64,000 nt of DNA. It comes from Bradyrhizobium sp. NP1 (lineage in GTDB: Bacteria; Pseudomonadota; Alphaproteobacteria; Rhizobiales; Xanthobacteraceae). The DNA is taken from contig NZ_CP127385.1 of assembly GCF_030378205.1 (NCBI RefSeq), positions 1,342,001 through 1,406,000 on the forward strand, given 5' to 3'. Of this stretch, positions 7,649 to 16,108 are shown in pieces. Every line of letters begins with the position of its first letter. Positions within the stretch are counted from its first letter, which is position 1. A program made the translations under genes and the position numbers. Under the pieces are notes generated by a model, which was given only the letters and a program-made list of their open reading frames with translations, was not told the origin of the DNA and made no database searches.

Positions 7649-7811
7649 CACCCGCTTTCCGAAGTTCGTAATACGAAGCCCCGCACTCTCGAACGAACTT
7701 CGGAAAGCAAAGGGTGCCAGCGAATCTATAATTCTAGTGCCGGCTTTCGATTTGAAGTTCCTGGTCGAAGTTGCCGCGATCGGTGCAGGAACTTCAAATC
7801 GGCGGCACTAG
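7645..7811. repeat. Paired-hairpin element, copy 2 (family A)
   Basis: Hairpin 1 (7645-7720) has outer arm CTAGCACCC, inner arm GCTTTCCGAAGTTCG and a 3'-side AAA bulge. Hairpin 2 (7734-7811) has outer arm CTAGTGCCG, inner arm CGATTTGAAGTTCCTG and a 5'-side GCTTT bulge. The spacer 7721-7733 is AT-rich. The first CTAG provides the stop codon of aztC. It separates the azt operon from the CobW-like GTPase gene. Confidence 0.88.
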
Positions 7812-7945
7812 GGCGGGGGCCACCCCGCCCCTGGCGCGCCGGTGGCATGACCCTGCAAGCTGGACTGCTTCTTCGGCGGGGTCGTGCGTAGCTGGAAAAT
7901 TTGGGGCGTCATGGCGGCCGCCGGACGCTCCGCTTCGGAGTTGTC

Positions 7946-9001
7946 ATGACTGATTCCTCGCTCTCGCCATCCTCATCCAAAGTCCCCGTCACAGTGCTGA
8001 CCGGCTATCTCGGCGCCGGAAAGACCACCCTTCTCAACCGCATCCTCTCGGAAAATCACGGCAAGAAATACGCCGTCATCGTCAACGAATTCGGCGAGAT
8101 CGGCATCGACAACGACCTGATCATCGGCGCCGACGAGGAAGTGTTCGAGATGAACAACGGCTGCATCTGCTGCACCGTGCGCGGCGACCTCGTGCGTATC
8201 ATGGAAGGGCTGATGAGGCGCCGCGGCAAGTTCGACGCCATCATCGTCGAGACCACCGGGCTCGCCGATCCGGCGCCGGTGGCGCAGACCTTCTTTGTCG
8301 ACGAGGACGTGCAGAAGAACGCGCGGCTCGACGCCGTGGTGACGGTGGCGGACGCCAAATGGCTGTCCGACCGGCTCAAGGACGCGCCGGAAGCCAAGAA
8401 CCAGATCGCGTTTGCCGACGTCATCGTGCTCAACAAGACCGACCTCGTCAGCAAGGCCGAGCTTTCCGAAGTCGAGGCGCGGATCCGCGGCATCAACCCC
8501 TATGCCAAGCTGCATCGCACCGAGCGCTGCAAGGTGGCGCTGGCAGACGTGCTCGAGCGCGGTGCCTTCGATCTCGACCGCATCCTGGAGATCGAGCCGG
8601 ATTTCCTCGAGGCCGGCGAGGAGCATGATCACGACCATCACCATCACGATCACGACCATCACCATCACGATCATGGCCACGGGTTGAAGCACTACCACGA
8701 CGAGGAGATGCAGTCGCTCTCGCTCAAGACCGACAAGCCGCTCGACCCCACGCGGTTCATGCCGTGGCTGCAGAACCTGGTCGCGAGCGAAGGCCAGAAG
8801 ATTCTGCGCTCCAAGGGCATCCTCGCCTTCCACGACGATGACGACCGCTACGTCTTCCAGGGCGTGCACATGATGCTGGAAGGCGACCATCAGCGGAAAT
8901 GGAAGGACGGCGAGAAGCGCGAAAGCCGGCTCGTCTTCATCGGCCGCGAATTGCCGGAGGAGGCGATCCGCGCCGGCTTCGAAAGCTGCATCGTCTCGTG
9001 A
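7946..9001 (+). CDS. COG0523 (CobW/ZNG1-like) metal GTPase with His-rich loop
   Basis: G3E-family GTPase thought to deliver metal to client proteins. The 351-aa protein has the Walker A loop TGYLGAGKTTLL (about residues 19-30), the metal-binding CICC motif at residues 73-76, a Walker B-like ETTGLADP, and the guanine motif NKTD. A His/Asp-rich stretch at about 225-248 (EHDHDHHHHDHDHHHHDHGH) lies between the GTPase and the C-terminal CobW_C domain. ATG 7946 is chosen over 7901 because homologs begin just before PVTVLTGYLG. Position next to the zinc importer, and the His-rich stretch, favour zinc rather than cobalt (cobalamin) handling; no Zur box was seen directly upstream. Confidence 0.9.
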   Translation: MTDSSLSPSSSKVPVTVLTGYLGAGKTTLLNRILSENHGKKYAVIVNEFGEIGIDNDLIIGADEEVFEMNNGCICCTVRGDLVRIMEGLMRRRGKFDAIIVETTGLADPAPVAQTFFVDEDVQKNARLDAVVTVADAKWLSDRLKDAPEAKNQIAFADVIVLNKTDLVSKAELSEVEARIRGINPYAKLHRTERCKVALADVLERGAFDLDRILEIEPDFLEAGEEHDHDHHHHDHDHHHHDHGHGLKHYHDEEMQSLSLKTDKPLDPTRFMPWLQNLVASEGQKILRSKGILAFHDDDDRYVFQGVHMMLEGDHQRKWKDGEKRESRLVFIGRELPEEAIRAGFESCIVS

Positions 9002-10020
9002 TGAGCTCGTTCGATCCGGGCGCAGGCCAGGCGTCCATCGCATCGGTCACCGACCGCGTACAGCCGGTCGTGATCGGCGCACCGGTCACCGCGATCCACT
9101 ATCTCGGCGAGCGCGCCGCCTTTGTCGGCGCCGAGGAGAGCGTGGCGCTGGTCGACCCCAAAGGCGAGATCAGCCGCGTCGCGGTCCATGGCGGCGGCAT
9201 CCTGTGCGTGGCTGGTGACGGCGATCGCATCGTTTCCGGCGGCGATGACGGCAAGGTTGCCTCGCTCGATGCCAAGGGCGAGGTGACGGTGCTCGCGACC
9301 GATCCCAAGCGGCGCTGGATCGACAATGTCGCCGTCCATCCGGACGGCGCGGTCGCCTGGTCGGCGGGGAAAACCGCATTTGTGAAAAGAGCAAAGGGCG
9401 AGGAGAAATCGCTCGAGGTCCGCTCCACCGTCGGCGGGCTCGCCTTTGCGCCCAAGGGCCTGCGGCTCGCGGTCGCGCATTACAGCGGCGTGACGCTGTG
9501 GTTTCCGAACATGGCGGCGAAGCCGGAATTCCTTGAATGGGCCGGCTCGCACCTCGGCGTGGTGTTCAGCCCCGACAACCGTTTCCTGGTCACCACGATG
9601 CACGAGCCCTCGCTGCATGGCTGGCGGCTCGCCGACAACCGGCACATGCGCATGTCCGGCTATCCAGGCCGGGTGAGGTCGATGTCGTGGAGCGCGGGCG
9701 GCAAGTCGCTCGCGACCTCGGGTGCCGACACCGTGATCCTGTGGCCGTTCGCGAGCAAGGACGGGCCGATGGGCAAGGAGCCCGCGATGCTTGCGCCGCT
9801 GCAGGCGCGCGTGTCGGTGGTTGCCTGCCATCCGAAGCAGGAGGTGCTTGCGGCGGGCTACAGCGACGGCGCCATCCTGATGGTGCGGCTGGAGGACGGC
9901 GCCGAAATCCTGGTGCGCCGTAACGGCACCTCGCCGGTCGCGGCGCTGGCCTGGAACGCAAAGGGCACCATGCTCGCCTTTGCCGGCGAGGATGGCGAAG
10001 CAGGCCTGCTCGCGCTCTAG
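9001..10020 (+). CDS. WD40 repeat protein coupled to the CobW-like GTPase
   Basis: A 339-aa protein whose ATG shares one base with the TGA of the GTPase gene (TGATG), so the two are translationally coupled. It consists of about six to seven WD40-like blades, for example VTAIHYLGERAAFVG, ILCVAGDGDRIVSGGDDGKV, LGVVFSPDNRFLVTTMHEPSLHGW, SMSWSAGGKSLATSGADTVILWPF, and VAALAWNAKGTMLAFAGEDG. There is no signal peptide, so it should be cytoplasmic. A beta-propeller often serves as a protein-docking platform; partnership with the metal GTPase is inferred from the coupling. No catalytic motif is visible. Confidence 0.85.
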   Translation: MSSFDPGAGQASIASVTDRVQPVVIGAPVTAIHYLGERAAFVGAEESVALVDPKGEISRVAVHGGGILCVAGDGDRIVSGGDDGKVASLDAKGEVTVLATDPKRRWIDNVAVHPDGAVAWSAGKTAFVKRAKGEEKSLEVRSTVGGLAFAPKGLRLAVAHYSGVTLWFPNMAAKPEFLEWAGSHLGVVFSPDNRFLVTTMHEPSLHGWRLADNRHMRMSGYPGRVRSMSWSAGGKSLATSGADTVILWPFASKDGPMGKEPAMLAPLQARVSVVACHPKQEVLAAGYSDGAILMVRLEDGAEILVRRNGTSPVAALAWNAKGTMLAFAGEDGEAGLLAL

Positions 10021-10094
10021 TGTCGTTGGTTCCGGCGGGAACCCGCAGACCCGCCGCTCGTTGACAGGGCGTGAGGAAAGCGGGGTTGAGCGCC

Positions 10095-10433
10095 ATGGTT
10101 ATCGACGACAGGGGACGGGCCTATCGCAGGGACATGCTGCTCGCCGCCGTGCTGGTGACGGCCGGGCTGGTGATAGCCGGGGTTTCGCTGCTCGAATTGA
10201 GCCTGGGCCCGCCGCGGCAGATGGCGCAGGCGACACAGCCGCTGCAACCCACGTCGCCTTCGCCGTCGCCGAGCGCCGCGCCCGCGGAATCGAAGCCGGG
10301 CGGTGAGCGCCCGACCACGCCGGCGCCGGAGCCCGCGCGTCCGAGCCCCGATGCGCAGAAGGCAGGAGCCCAGCCGGCGCTGCCGCCCGCGCCAGCGGAA
10401 AAGGTCGCCCCGCCGATCAACGACAAGAAGTGA
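10095..10433 (+). CDS. Small single-pass membrane protein, Pro/Ala-rich tail
   Basis: A 112-aa protein from ATG 10095 (a GTG at 10071 adds eight residues). One membrane segment lies at about residues 14-36 (MLLAAVLVTAGLVIAGVSLLEL), followed by about 75 residues rich in Pro, Ala, Ser and Glu ending in INDKK. The tail would be flexible and probably periplasmic. No family was recognised. It lies 75 bp after the WD40 gene in the same direction and may or may not share its transcript. Confidence 0.6.
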   Translation: MVIDDRGRAYRRDMLLAAVLVTAGLVIAGVSLLELSLGPPRQMAQATQPLQPTSPSPSPSAAPAESKPGGERPTTPAPEPARPSPDAQKAGAQPALPPAPAEKVAPPINDKK

Positions 10434-10588
10434 GCCGCCGTGACTTCGCCACCGCGCGCCTTCGCGGCGGGAATGTGACAGGCCCCGCGCGCTGACGTCG
10501 TTTTGACCGTCGTGCCGGTTTTACGGCCTCGCCTGGGCGCGTCGTGAGTCCCATAATCGGCCCCAACCAATCAGCCACGGGGCATGCC

Positions 10589-11329
10589 ATGAAGATCGAC
10601 GACGTCAGGCGAACCGCCTATTCGATGCCGCTGACCAACCCCGCCTTTCCGATGGGGCCCTACCGCTTCTTCAACCGCGAATATTTCACCATCACCTACC
10701 GTACCGATCCGGAGGCCCTCGCGGCCGTGGTGCCGGAGCCGCTCGAGCTCGCCGGCTCGACGGTCAGCTATGAATTCATCCGCATGCCGGATTCCACCGG
10801 CTTCGGCGACTACACCGAGACCGGGCAGGTGATCCCGGTACGCTTCAAGGGTGAGGACGGCGTCTACGTGCATTCGATGTATCTCGACGACGAGGCGCCG
10901 ATTGCCGGCGGCCGCGAGCTCTGGGGCTTTCCCAAGAAGCTGGCGCGGCCGAAGATGGAAGTCGAAAGCGACGTGCTGGTCGGCACGCTGCACTACGGCT
11001 CGCTGCTCTGCGCCTCCGGCACGATGGGCTACAAGCACCGCAAGGTCGATCACGACACGGTGCTGAAGGCGATGAAGGTGCCGAACTTCATCCTCAAGAT
11101 CATTCCCCATGTCGACGGCAGCGCGCGGGTCTGCGAACTCGTGCGCTATCATCTCGAGGACATCACCCTGAAGGAAGCCTGGACCGGGCCCGCCGCGCTC
11201 GGGTTGTTTCCGCATGCGCTCGCCGACGTGGCGCGGCTGCCGGTGCGCGAGGTGGTCTCCGCGCTGCACTTCAAGGCCGACCTGACGCTCGGCCTCGGCA
11301 GCGTGGCCTTCGATTACCTGGCGAAGTAA
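10589..11329 (+). CDS. adc: Acetoacetate decarboxylase
   Basis: Decarboxylates acetoacetate to acetone and CO2 through a Schiff base with lysine. The 246-aa protein has the family pattern throughout: [18 protein letters not shown], the [10 protein letters not shown] strand, and the active-site [16 protein letters not shown], where the first of the paired lysines (about residue 115) is the expected catalytic one. The length is normal for Adc. ATG 10589 is preferred to the GTG at 10544, as [15 protein letters not shown] is the usual start in rhizobial homologs. It stands alone, with its 3' end facing homospermidine synthase across a palindromic repeat. In these bacteria the enzyme probably deals with ketone bodies from PHB or fatty acid turnover; that is inference. 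Confidence 0.9.
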   Translation: MKIDDVRRTAYSMPLTNPAFPMGPYRFFNREYFTITYRTDPEALAAVVPEPLELAGSTVSYEFIRMPDSTGFGDYTETGQVIPVRFKGEDGVYVHSMYLDDEAPIAGGRELWGFPKKLARPKMEVESDVLVGTLHYGSLLCASGTMGYKHRKVDHDTVLKAMKVPNFILKIIPHVDGSARVCELVRYHLEDITLKEAWTGPAALGLFPHALADVARLPVREVVSALHFKADLTLGLGSVAFDYLAK

Positions 11330-11355
11330 CGCGCGGCGGCCACTGGTCCATCAAC

Positions 11356-11454
11356 GTCATGCCCCGCGAAAGCGGGGCATCCAGTACGCCGAGACAATCG
11401 TAAGACACTCGACGCCCGTGTTGACTGGATCGCCCGGTCGAGCCGGGCGATGAC
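11356..11454. repeat. Palindromic repeat, copy 1 (family C)
   Basis: Bounded by GTCAT and ATGAC. It holds two hairpins, ATGCCCCGC-GAAA-GCGGGGCAT and ATCGCCCGG-TCGA-CCGGGCGAT type, joined by CCAGTACGCC and about 45 bp. It lies between convergent adc and hss. The sister copy at 29046 has different but still paired stem bases. Confidence 0.9.
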
Positions 11455-11463
11455 AGGTGGGCG

Positions 11464-12894
11464 TCACCGCACCAGCACGTTCCTGAACTGCCAGGGATCG
11501 GAGGTGTCGATGTCCTCCGGGAACAGGCCGGGCCGGTCGGTCAGCGGCGTCCAGTCGGTGTAGAAGCCCTTCACCGGGCCGAGATACGGCATCTGGATTT
11601 CGAGGCAGCGGCGGAAATCCAGCTCATCCGCCTCGACGATTCCCGCGCTCGGGTTCTCCAGCGCCCACACCATGCCGGCGAGCACGGCGGACGACACCTG
11701 CAGGCCGGTCGCGTTCTGGTAGGGCGCGATCTGCCGCGTCTCCTCGATCGATAGCTGCGAGCCGTACCAATAGGCGTTCCTGGCGTGGCCGTAGACGAGG
11801 ACGCCGAGCTCGTCGATGCCGTCCTCGATCTCGTTCTCGTCCAGGATGTGCCAGGACGGCTGCATCTTGCCGGTGGCGCCGAACATCTCGTGCAGCGACA
11901 GCACCGCGTCGTTGGCCGGGTGATAGGCGTAGTGGCAGGTCGGCCGGTACACGACGTTGCCGCCGTCGCGCACGGTGAAATAGTCCGCGATCGAGATCGA
12001 CTCGTTGTGGGTGACGAGGAAGCCGTATTGCGCGCCCGGCGTCGGGCACCAGGAGCGCACGCGGGTGTTGGCGCCCGGCTGCAGCAGATAGATCGCAGCG
12101 CCACAGCCCTCGGAATGGGTGCGGCCGTTGTCCGGCATCCATTTCTCGTGCGTGCCCCAGCCGAGCTCGGCCGGCTGCAGGCCTTCCGACACGAAGCCTT
12201 CCACCGACCAGGTGTTGACGAACTTGTTCATCGGCCTCGGCTTCTTGGAGCGCTGGGTGTCGCGCTCGGCGATGTGGATTCCCTTGACTCCGAGCTTCTG
12301 GGCAAGGCGCGCCCAGCCGTCGCGGCTCTTCGGCTCGTTGAACTTGAGATTGGTGTCGCGCGCGATGTCGAGCAGCGCCTGCTTGACGAACCAGGACACC
12401 ATGCCGGGATTGGCGCCGCAGGTGGAGACCGCGGTCACCCCGCCCGGGCTCTTGTGCTTGGCCGCCAGCAGCGTCTCGCGCAGCGCGTAGTTGGAGCGCT
12501 TCTCGGGGCCGGCGCTCTTGTCGAAATAGAAGCCGAGCCAGGGCTCGACCACGGTGTCGATATAGAGCGCGCCGACCTCGCGGCACAGCGTCATGATGTC
12601 GACCGAGGAGGTGTCGACCGAGAGGTTGACGCAAAAGCCCTGGCCGTCGCCGGCGGTGAGCAGCGGCACCAGCAGTTCGCGGTAATTGTCGCGGGTGACG
12701 CCCTGCTTGATGAAGCGCACGCCATGCTTCTTCGCAAGCTCGCCGTCCTCATGCGGATCGATGATCACGAAGCGCGACTTGTCATAGTCGAAGTGCCGCT
12801 CGATCAGCGGCAGCGTGCCCTTGCCGATCGAGCCGAAGCCGATCATGACGATGGGGCCGGAAATCTTGGCGTGGACCTGCGAAGGCGGGGTCAT
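11464..12894 (-). CDS. hss: Homospermidine synthase
   Basis: Makes sym-homospermidine from putrescine in an NAD-dependent reaction, the main polyamine of many rhizobia. The 476-aa protein has the N-terminal Rossmann motif VMIGFGSIGKGTLPLIERH (glycines near residues 19-26), then TCGANPGMVSWFVKQAL, and a C-terminal AYWYGSQLSIEETRQIAPYQNATGLQV region (here named by its ends) typical of bacterial HSS. The length equals that of characterised enzymes, about 477 aa. Ornithine decarboxylase, the putrescine source, is encoded 1.6 kb upstream on the same strand. Confidence 0.95.
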   Translation of the reverse strand: MTPPSQVHAKISGPIVMIGFGSIGKGTLPLIERHFDYDKSRFVIIDPHEDGELAKKHGVRFIKQGVTRDNYRELLVPLLTAGDGQGFCVNLSVDTSSVDIMTLCREVGALYIDTVVEPWLGFYFDKSAGPEKRSNYALRETLLAAKHKSPGGVTAVSTCGANPGMVSWFVKQALLDIARDTNLKFNEPKSRDGWARLAQKLGVKGIHIAERDTQRSKKPRPMNKFVNTWSVEGFVSEGLQPAELGWGTHEKWMPDNGRTHSEGCGAAIYLLQPGANTRVRSWCPTPGAQYGFLVTHNESISIADYFTVRDGGNVVYRPTCHYAYHPANDAVLSLHEMFGATGKMQPSWHILDENEIEDGIDELGVLVYGHARNAYWYGSQLSIEETRQIAPYQNATGLQVSSAVLAGMVWALENPSAGIVEADELDFRRCLEIQMPYLGPVKGFYTDWTPLTDRPGLFPEDIDTSDPWQFRNVLVR

Positions 12895-12935
12895 GGCATA
12901 CTCCGAAAGCGGTTGGGAAAACGAAACGCGGTGGA

Positions 12936-13325
12936 TTAGTCGGTGCGACGCTTGGCGGTCACCTCGATCTCGACCTTCATCTCGGGCTTCAAAAGCGCCG
13001 AGACGACGAGCAGCGTCGCTGCCGGGCGAATGTCGCCGAGCACGTCGCCGCAGACGGCAAAGTGCGCGTCGGCGTCGGTGACGTCGGTGAGGTAGTAGGT
13101 CGCGCGCACGATGTCGGCCATCGCGAAGCCGGCCTCATCGAGGGCGGCCTCGATGGTCTTGAAGCAGTTCCGTGACTGGCTCGTGACATCTGAAGGCATG
13201 GTCATGGTCGCATAATCGTAGCCGGTGGTGCCGGCAACGAAGGCGAAATCGCCGTCGACGACGGCGCGACTGTAGCCGGCGGTCTTCTCGAAGGGAGAGC
13301 CGGTGGAGATGAGACGGCGGGACAT
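12936..13325 (-). CDS. RidA/YjgF family protein
   Basis: A 129-aa protein of the RidA superfamily, which trims reactive enamine or imine intermediates or related small molecules. It shows the core GSPFEKTAGYSRAVVDGDFAFVAGTTG start, the CFKTIEAALDEAGFAMADIVRATYYLTD helix-strand unit and a C-terminal KPEMKVEIEVTAKR. The conserved Arg after ADIV is present. It lies 41 bp upstream of hss on the same strand and is probably co-transcribed. Which RidA subgroup it belongs to, and its substrate, cannot be said. Confidence 0.88.
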   Translation of the reverse strand: MSRRLISTGSPFEKTAGYSRAVVDGDFAFVAGTTGYDYATMTMPSDVTSQSRNCFKTIEAALDEAGFAMADIVRATYYLTDVTDADAHFAVCGDVLGDIRPAATLLVVSALLKPEMKVEIEVTAKRRTD

Positions 13326-13338
13326 CCAGCACCTCAGT

Positions 13339-13504
13339 CTAGTGGTCCGATTCTAACATTCGCTCCCACTTTGGGAGGCACGTTTGCGAATGTTAGAATC
13401 AAAGGACCACTAGCAAATTGTTGATGCCAGTGGAGCTTTGGATTTGACGTTCGCATAAGGGAATCTCGGCAAGCGTGTAGCGAACGTCAAATCCGCTCCA
13501 CTGG
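13339..13504. repeat. Paired-hairpin element, copy 3 (family A)
   Basis: Hairpin 1 (13339-13413): outer arm CTAGTGGTCC, inner arm GATTCTAACATTCGC, 3'-side AAA bulge. Hairpin 2 (13427-13504): outer arm CCAGTGGAGC, inner arm GGATTTGACGTTCGC, 5'-side TTT bulge. Spacer 13414-13426 is AT-rich. It sits 14 bp upstream of the RidA start and about 50 bp downstream of the 55-aa membrane peptide gene. Confidence 0.9.
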
Positions 13505-13556
13505 TTTTATGCGGTTTACGGACATTTTCGCGGGACGCGCAACCCCCAAGCTCATG

Positions 13557-13724
13557 TCAGGGCAAGTGATGCGTCACGTCGCTGGCGGCGCGGCCGGGCG
13601 AACTCCAGCGCCGTGCGAAGATGTCGCGGATGATCATCACGGTCAGCATGACCATCAGGATCGTCGTGACGATGCTGCGAAAGCGCGGGGCCGCGGCACC
13701 GCGCGTGGGCGGTTTCTGCGTCAT
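13557..13724 (-). CDS. 55-aa single-pass membrane peptide
   Basis: A short frame starting MTQKPPTRGAAAPRFRSIV, then a hydrophobic stretch (TTILMVMLTVMIIRDIFA, about residues 20-37), then an Arg-rich and His-containing tail. Positive residues flank the membrane segment on both sides. It starts 11 bp after the stop of the GNAT gene at 13736 and would be in the same transcript. No family was recognised. Support comes from its composition, a clean hydrophobic helix and operon placement; coding is not proven. Confidence 0.55.
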   Translation of the reverse strand: MTQKPPTRGAAAPRFRSIVTTILMVMLTVMIIRDIFARRWSSPGRAASDVTHHLP

Positions 13725-13735
13725 GATTGCGCCTC

Positions 13736-14338
13736 TTAAGCCGCGCGTCGAACGGCGCGGGGCGCCTTGCCGGCCCGGGCTGCCTCGATTTTGAGCAGGC
13801 TCGCGCCGGTCGGCACGATCAGGCCCGCGGCGCCGTCGAGCGCGCCCGCGGCGAGTTCAAGGCCGAGCAGCCGCGCCGACTCGAACGGCCCCGGCAGGGT
13901 GAGCGCGGCGGTCTTCTCCGCCGAGAAGCCGAAGCGGGCATAGTAGGGCGCATCGCCCAGAAGGATCACCGCGCGATGGCCATGCGCACAAGCCGCCGCG
14001 AGCGCATGGTCCATCAGCGCGGTCCCGGCCCCGAGCTTGCGGCAGCTATCGTCTACCGCAAGCGGGCCGAGCATGAGCGCCGGGATGCCCCCGGCGCTGA
14101 CGTGCCACAACCGCACAGTGCCTGCCAGCCGACCGTGGCGCACGGCCGAGAAGGCGAGGCCTTCGGCGGGCGCGCGTCCGTCGCGCAGGCGCTGGCAGGT
14201 GCGCTGATGGCGGTTCTCGCCAAAGCAGGCATCCAGCAGCGCTTCGCGCGCGGCGACGTCGAAAGCCCGCTCCGCACGGATCGCGAACGGAGCGGCTTTC
14301 GGGTGGAGGGCAACGGGGCTTTTCCGAACAAGGGTCAT
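13736..14338 (-). CDS. GNAT family N-acetyltransferase (YhbS-like)
   Basis: A 200-aa protein. The acetyltransferase core runs from RAERAFDVAAREALLDACFG through RLWHVSAGGIPALMLGPLAVDDSCRKLGAGTALMDHAL, where LAVD-x8-GAGTALM is the acetyl-CoA loop (about residues 92-108), to ILLGDAPYYARFGFS (motif B). The layout is that of YhbS-like proteins, which lack a known common substrate. It lies between ornithine decarboxylase (about 130 bp upstream) and the 55-aa peptide on the same strand. The neighbourhood makes a polyamine substrate conceivable, but nothing in the sequence shows it. Confidence 0.85.
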   Translation of the reverse strand: MTLVRKSPVALHPKAAPFAIRAERAFDVAAREALLDACFGENRHQRTCQRLRDGRAPAEGLAFSAVRHGRLAGTVRLWHVSAGGIPALMLGPLAVDDSCRKLGAGTALMDHALAAACAHGHRAVILLGDAPYYARFGFSAEKTAALTLPGPFESARLLGLELAAGALDGAAGLIVPTGASLLKIEAARAGKAPRAVRRAA

Positions 14339-14413
14339 GGCACGTCAGTCCCCGCTTGCCGCGGCGATCCGGCCGCGGAAGCGTTGTCGAATAGAAACAG
14401 AAATGTCAGGGGA

Positions 14414-14435
14414 GGGAGCCGGCGCGCCGGCTCCC
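14414..14435. terminator. Perfect 22-bp palindrome after ornithine decarboxylase
   Basis: GGGAGCCGGCG with its exact complement directly adjoining, 35 bp past the odc stop on the minus strand. There is no T-run after it, so it is a weak or factor-assisted terminator candidate or an mRNA 3' end stabiliser. Confidence 0.5.
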
Positions 14436-14469
14436 GGTTACTTGCGCCTGATCACGCCGCTTGGCGAGA

Positions 14470-15612
14470 TCAGATGTGGTAGGTCTTCAGCGGCGGGATG
14501 CCGTTGAAGGCCACCGACGAGTAGGTCGACGTATAGGCGCCGGTGCCCTCGATCAGCAGCTTGTCGCCGATCTCGAGCGTCACCGGCAGCGGGTACGGCA
14601 CCTTCTCGTACAGCACGTCGGCGGAGTCGCAGGTCGGGCCCGCGAGCACGCACGGCGTCATCTCCGCCCCGTCATGCGGGGTGCGGATGGCGTAGCGGAT
14701 CGACTCGTCCATGGTCTCGGCGAGACCGCCGAACTTGCCGATGTCGAGATACACCCAGCGCACCTCGTCCTCGTCGCTCTTCTTGGAGATCAGGACCACT
14801 TCGGTCTCGATGACTCCGGCATTGCCGACCATGCCGCGGCCCGGTTCGATGATGGTCTCCGGGATCTGGTTGCCGAAATGCTTGCGAAGCGCGCGGAAGA
14901 TCGACCGGCCGTACTGCACGACCGGCGGAACGTCCTTGAGGTACTTGGTCGGGAATCCACCGCCCATGTTGACCATGGAGAGGTTGATCCCGCGCTCGGC
15001 GCAGTCGCGGAACACGGTCGAGGCCATCGCCAGCGCCCGATCCCACGCCTTCACCTTGCGCTGCTGCGAGCCGACATGGAACGAGATGCCGCAGGGTTCG
15101 AGCCCGACGCGCTTGGCGAGGTCGAGCACCTCGACCGCCATCTCCGGGTCGCAGCCGAACTTCCGCGACAGCGGCCATTCCGCGCCGGCGCAGTCGTACA
15201 GGATGCGGCAGAACACCCGCGCACCGGGGGCGGCGCGCGCGATCTTCTCGACCTCGGCGGCGCAGTCGACCGCGAACAGGCGAATGCCGAGCGCGAAGGC
15301 GCGCGCGATGTCACGCTCCTTCTTGATCGTGTTGCCATAGGAGATGCGGTCCGGCGTCGCGCCGGCGGCGAGCGCCATCTCGATCTCGGCGACCGTCGCG
15401 GTGTCGAAGCAGGAGCCGAGCGAGGCGAGCAGCGACAGCACTTCGGGCGCAGGATTGGCCTTCACCGCGTAGAACACGCGGCTGTCGGGCAAAGCCTTCG
15501 CGAAGGACTGATAATTCTCGCGCACGACGTCGAGATCGACGACGAGGCACGGCTCGGTGTCGCGGCCCTCCTGGCGGCGGGTGCGCAGGAATTCCTGGAT
15601 GCGTTCGGTCAT
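14470..15612 (-). CDS. odc: Ornithine/diamine decarboxylase, PLP fold type III
   Basis: Converts ornithine to putrescine in the cytoplasm. The 380-aa protein has the PLP lysine in FYAVKANP (about residue 49), the HVGSQ and GGGFP phosphate-binding segments, EPGRG, and the C-terminal GPTCDSADVLYE carrying the catalytic Cys and the Asp of the substrate site. The length is that of bacterial type III ODC (about 380 aa). Some relatives also take lysine, so the exact preference is open. A good Shine-Dalgarno GGGAG lies 6 nt before the ATG and follows a stable stem. A long structured leader (15613-16102) strongly suggests polyamine-responsive control. Homospermidine synthase downstream uses the product. 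Confidence 0.93.
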   Translation of the reverse strand: MTERIQEFLRTRRQEGRDTEPCLVVDLDVVRENYQSFAKALPDSRVFYAVKANPAPEVLSLLASLGSCFDTATVAEIEMALAAGATPDRISYGNTIKKERDIARAFALGIRLFAVDCAAEVEKIARAAPGARVFCRILYDCAGAEWPLSRKFGCDPEMAVEVLDLAKRVGLEPCGISFHVGSQQRKVKAWDRALAMASTVFRDCAERGINLSMVNMGGGFPTKYLKDVPPVVQYGRSIFRALRKHFGNQIPETIIEPGRGMVGNAGVIETEVVLISKKSDEDEVRWVYLDIGKFGGLAETMDESIRYAIRTPHDGAEMTPCVLAGPTCDSADVLYEKVPYPLPVTLEIGDKLLIEGTGAYTSTYSSVAFNGIPPLKTYHI

Positions 15613-16102
15613 GGCACTCTCCCAAACGGCCCCAGCGACGGGGTCCCGTTAGCAAGTGATGCCGGTCATGAGTGCTTTGGCGTTGCCGCACGATGGAGAC
15701 GCGACAAAGCCTCGAACTCAAACCGACTGTGCTGCCGTGGATTGGTTGGGAGTGTTTCCCGCCCGCTCACCTGGCAATGAAGGACAAGCCTTTTCAGTAG
15801 CCCGCGCCGGCGGTGGAATGCCGGTAGAGACCAAAAAAGCCCGATCCGTCGTTGCTTTAAGTCGCGTCCCCCGTGGAGAGCGGGGTGCGCCGGTTCGCCT
15901 CCGGCTGCCAGTCACGGTTGCAAGGAGCGGAGAGACCTTCAGCGGCATCTCTTGAGAGAGATGCTGGCCTCTTAAGTCGTCGACCTCGTGAGGTCTCGGT
16001 CCTAAGCGACCCTCGGTTCTTCATCCCCTTGGCGGCTGTCCGGCCTCTTGTCCGGATACCTACCGACTGACACACGACCACAGGCACGTGCGAAATTGGG
16101 CA
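15613..16102 (-). ncRNA. speF-type structured leader of ornithine decarboxylase
   Basis: About 490 nt separate a plausible promoter from the odc ATG. On the minus strand several strong local stems follow one another: TCCGG/CCGGA (about 16045-16062), GACCTC/GAGGTC (about 15981-15994), GCATCTCT/AGAGATGC (about 15945-15964), GCCGG/CCGGC (about 15890-15906), CCCCG/CGGGG (about 15866-15882), a six-U tract at 15833-15838, and a final AACGG-CCCC/GGGG-CCGTT stem at 15625-15650 just before the Shine-Dalgarno. A conserved leader named speF (Rfam) is known upstream of this gene in alphaproteobacteria; the match is by position, size and structure, not by a covariance search. Confidence 0.75.
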
Positions 16103-16108
16103 AGAGTG

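Noticed and set aside
13509..13739. A 76-codon plus-strand frame
   Set aside because: Composition is Arg/His/Gly/Asp without structure; the minus strand encodes a better 55-aa membrane peptide.
15833..15842. Intrinsic terminator in the odc leader
   Set aside because: The U-tract is not directly preceded by a stable stem in the sequence as read, so it is described only as a U-tract.
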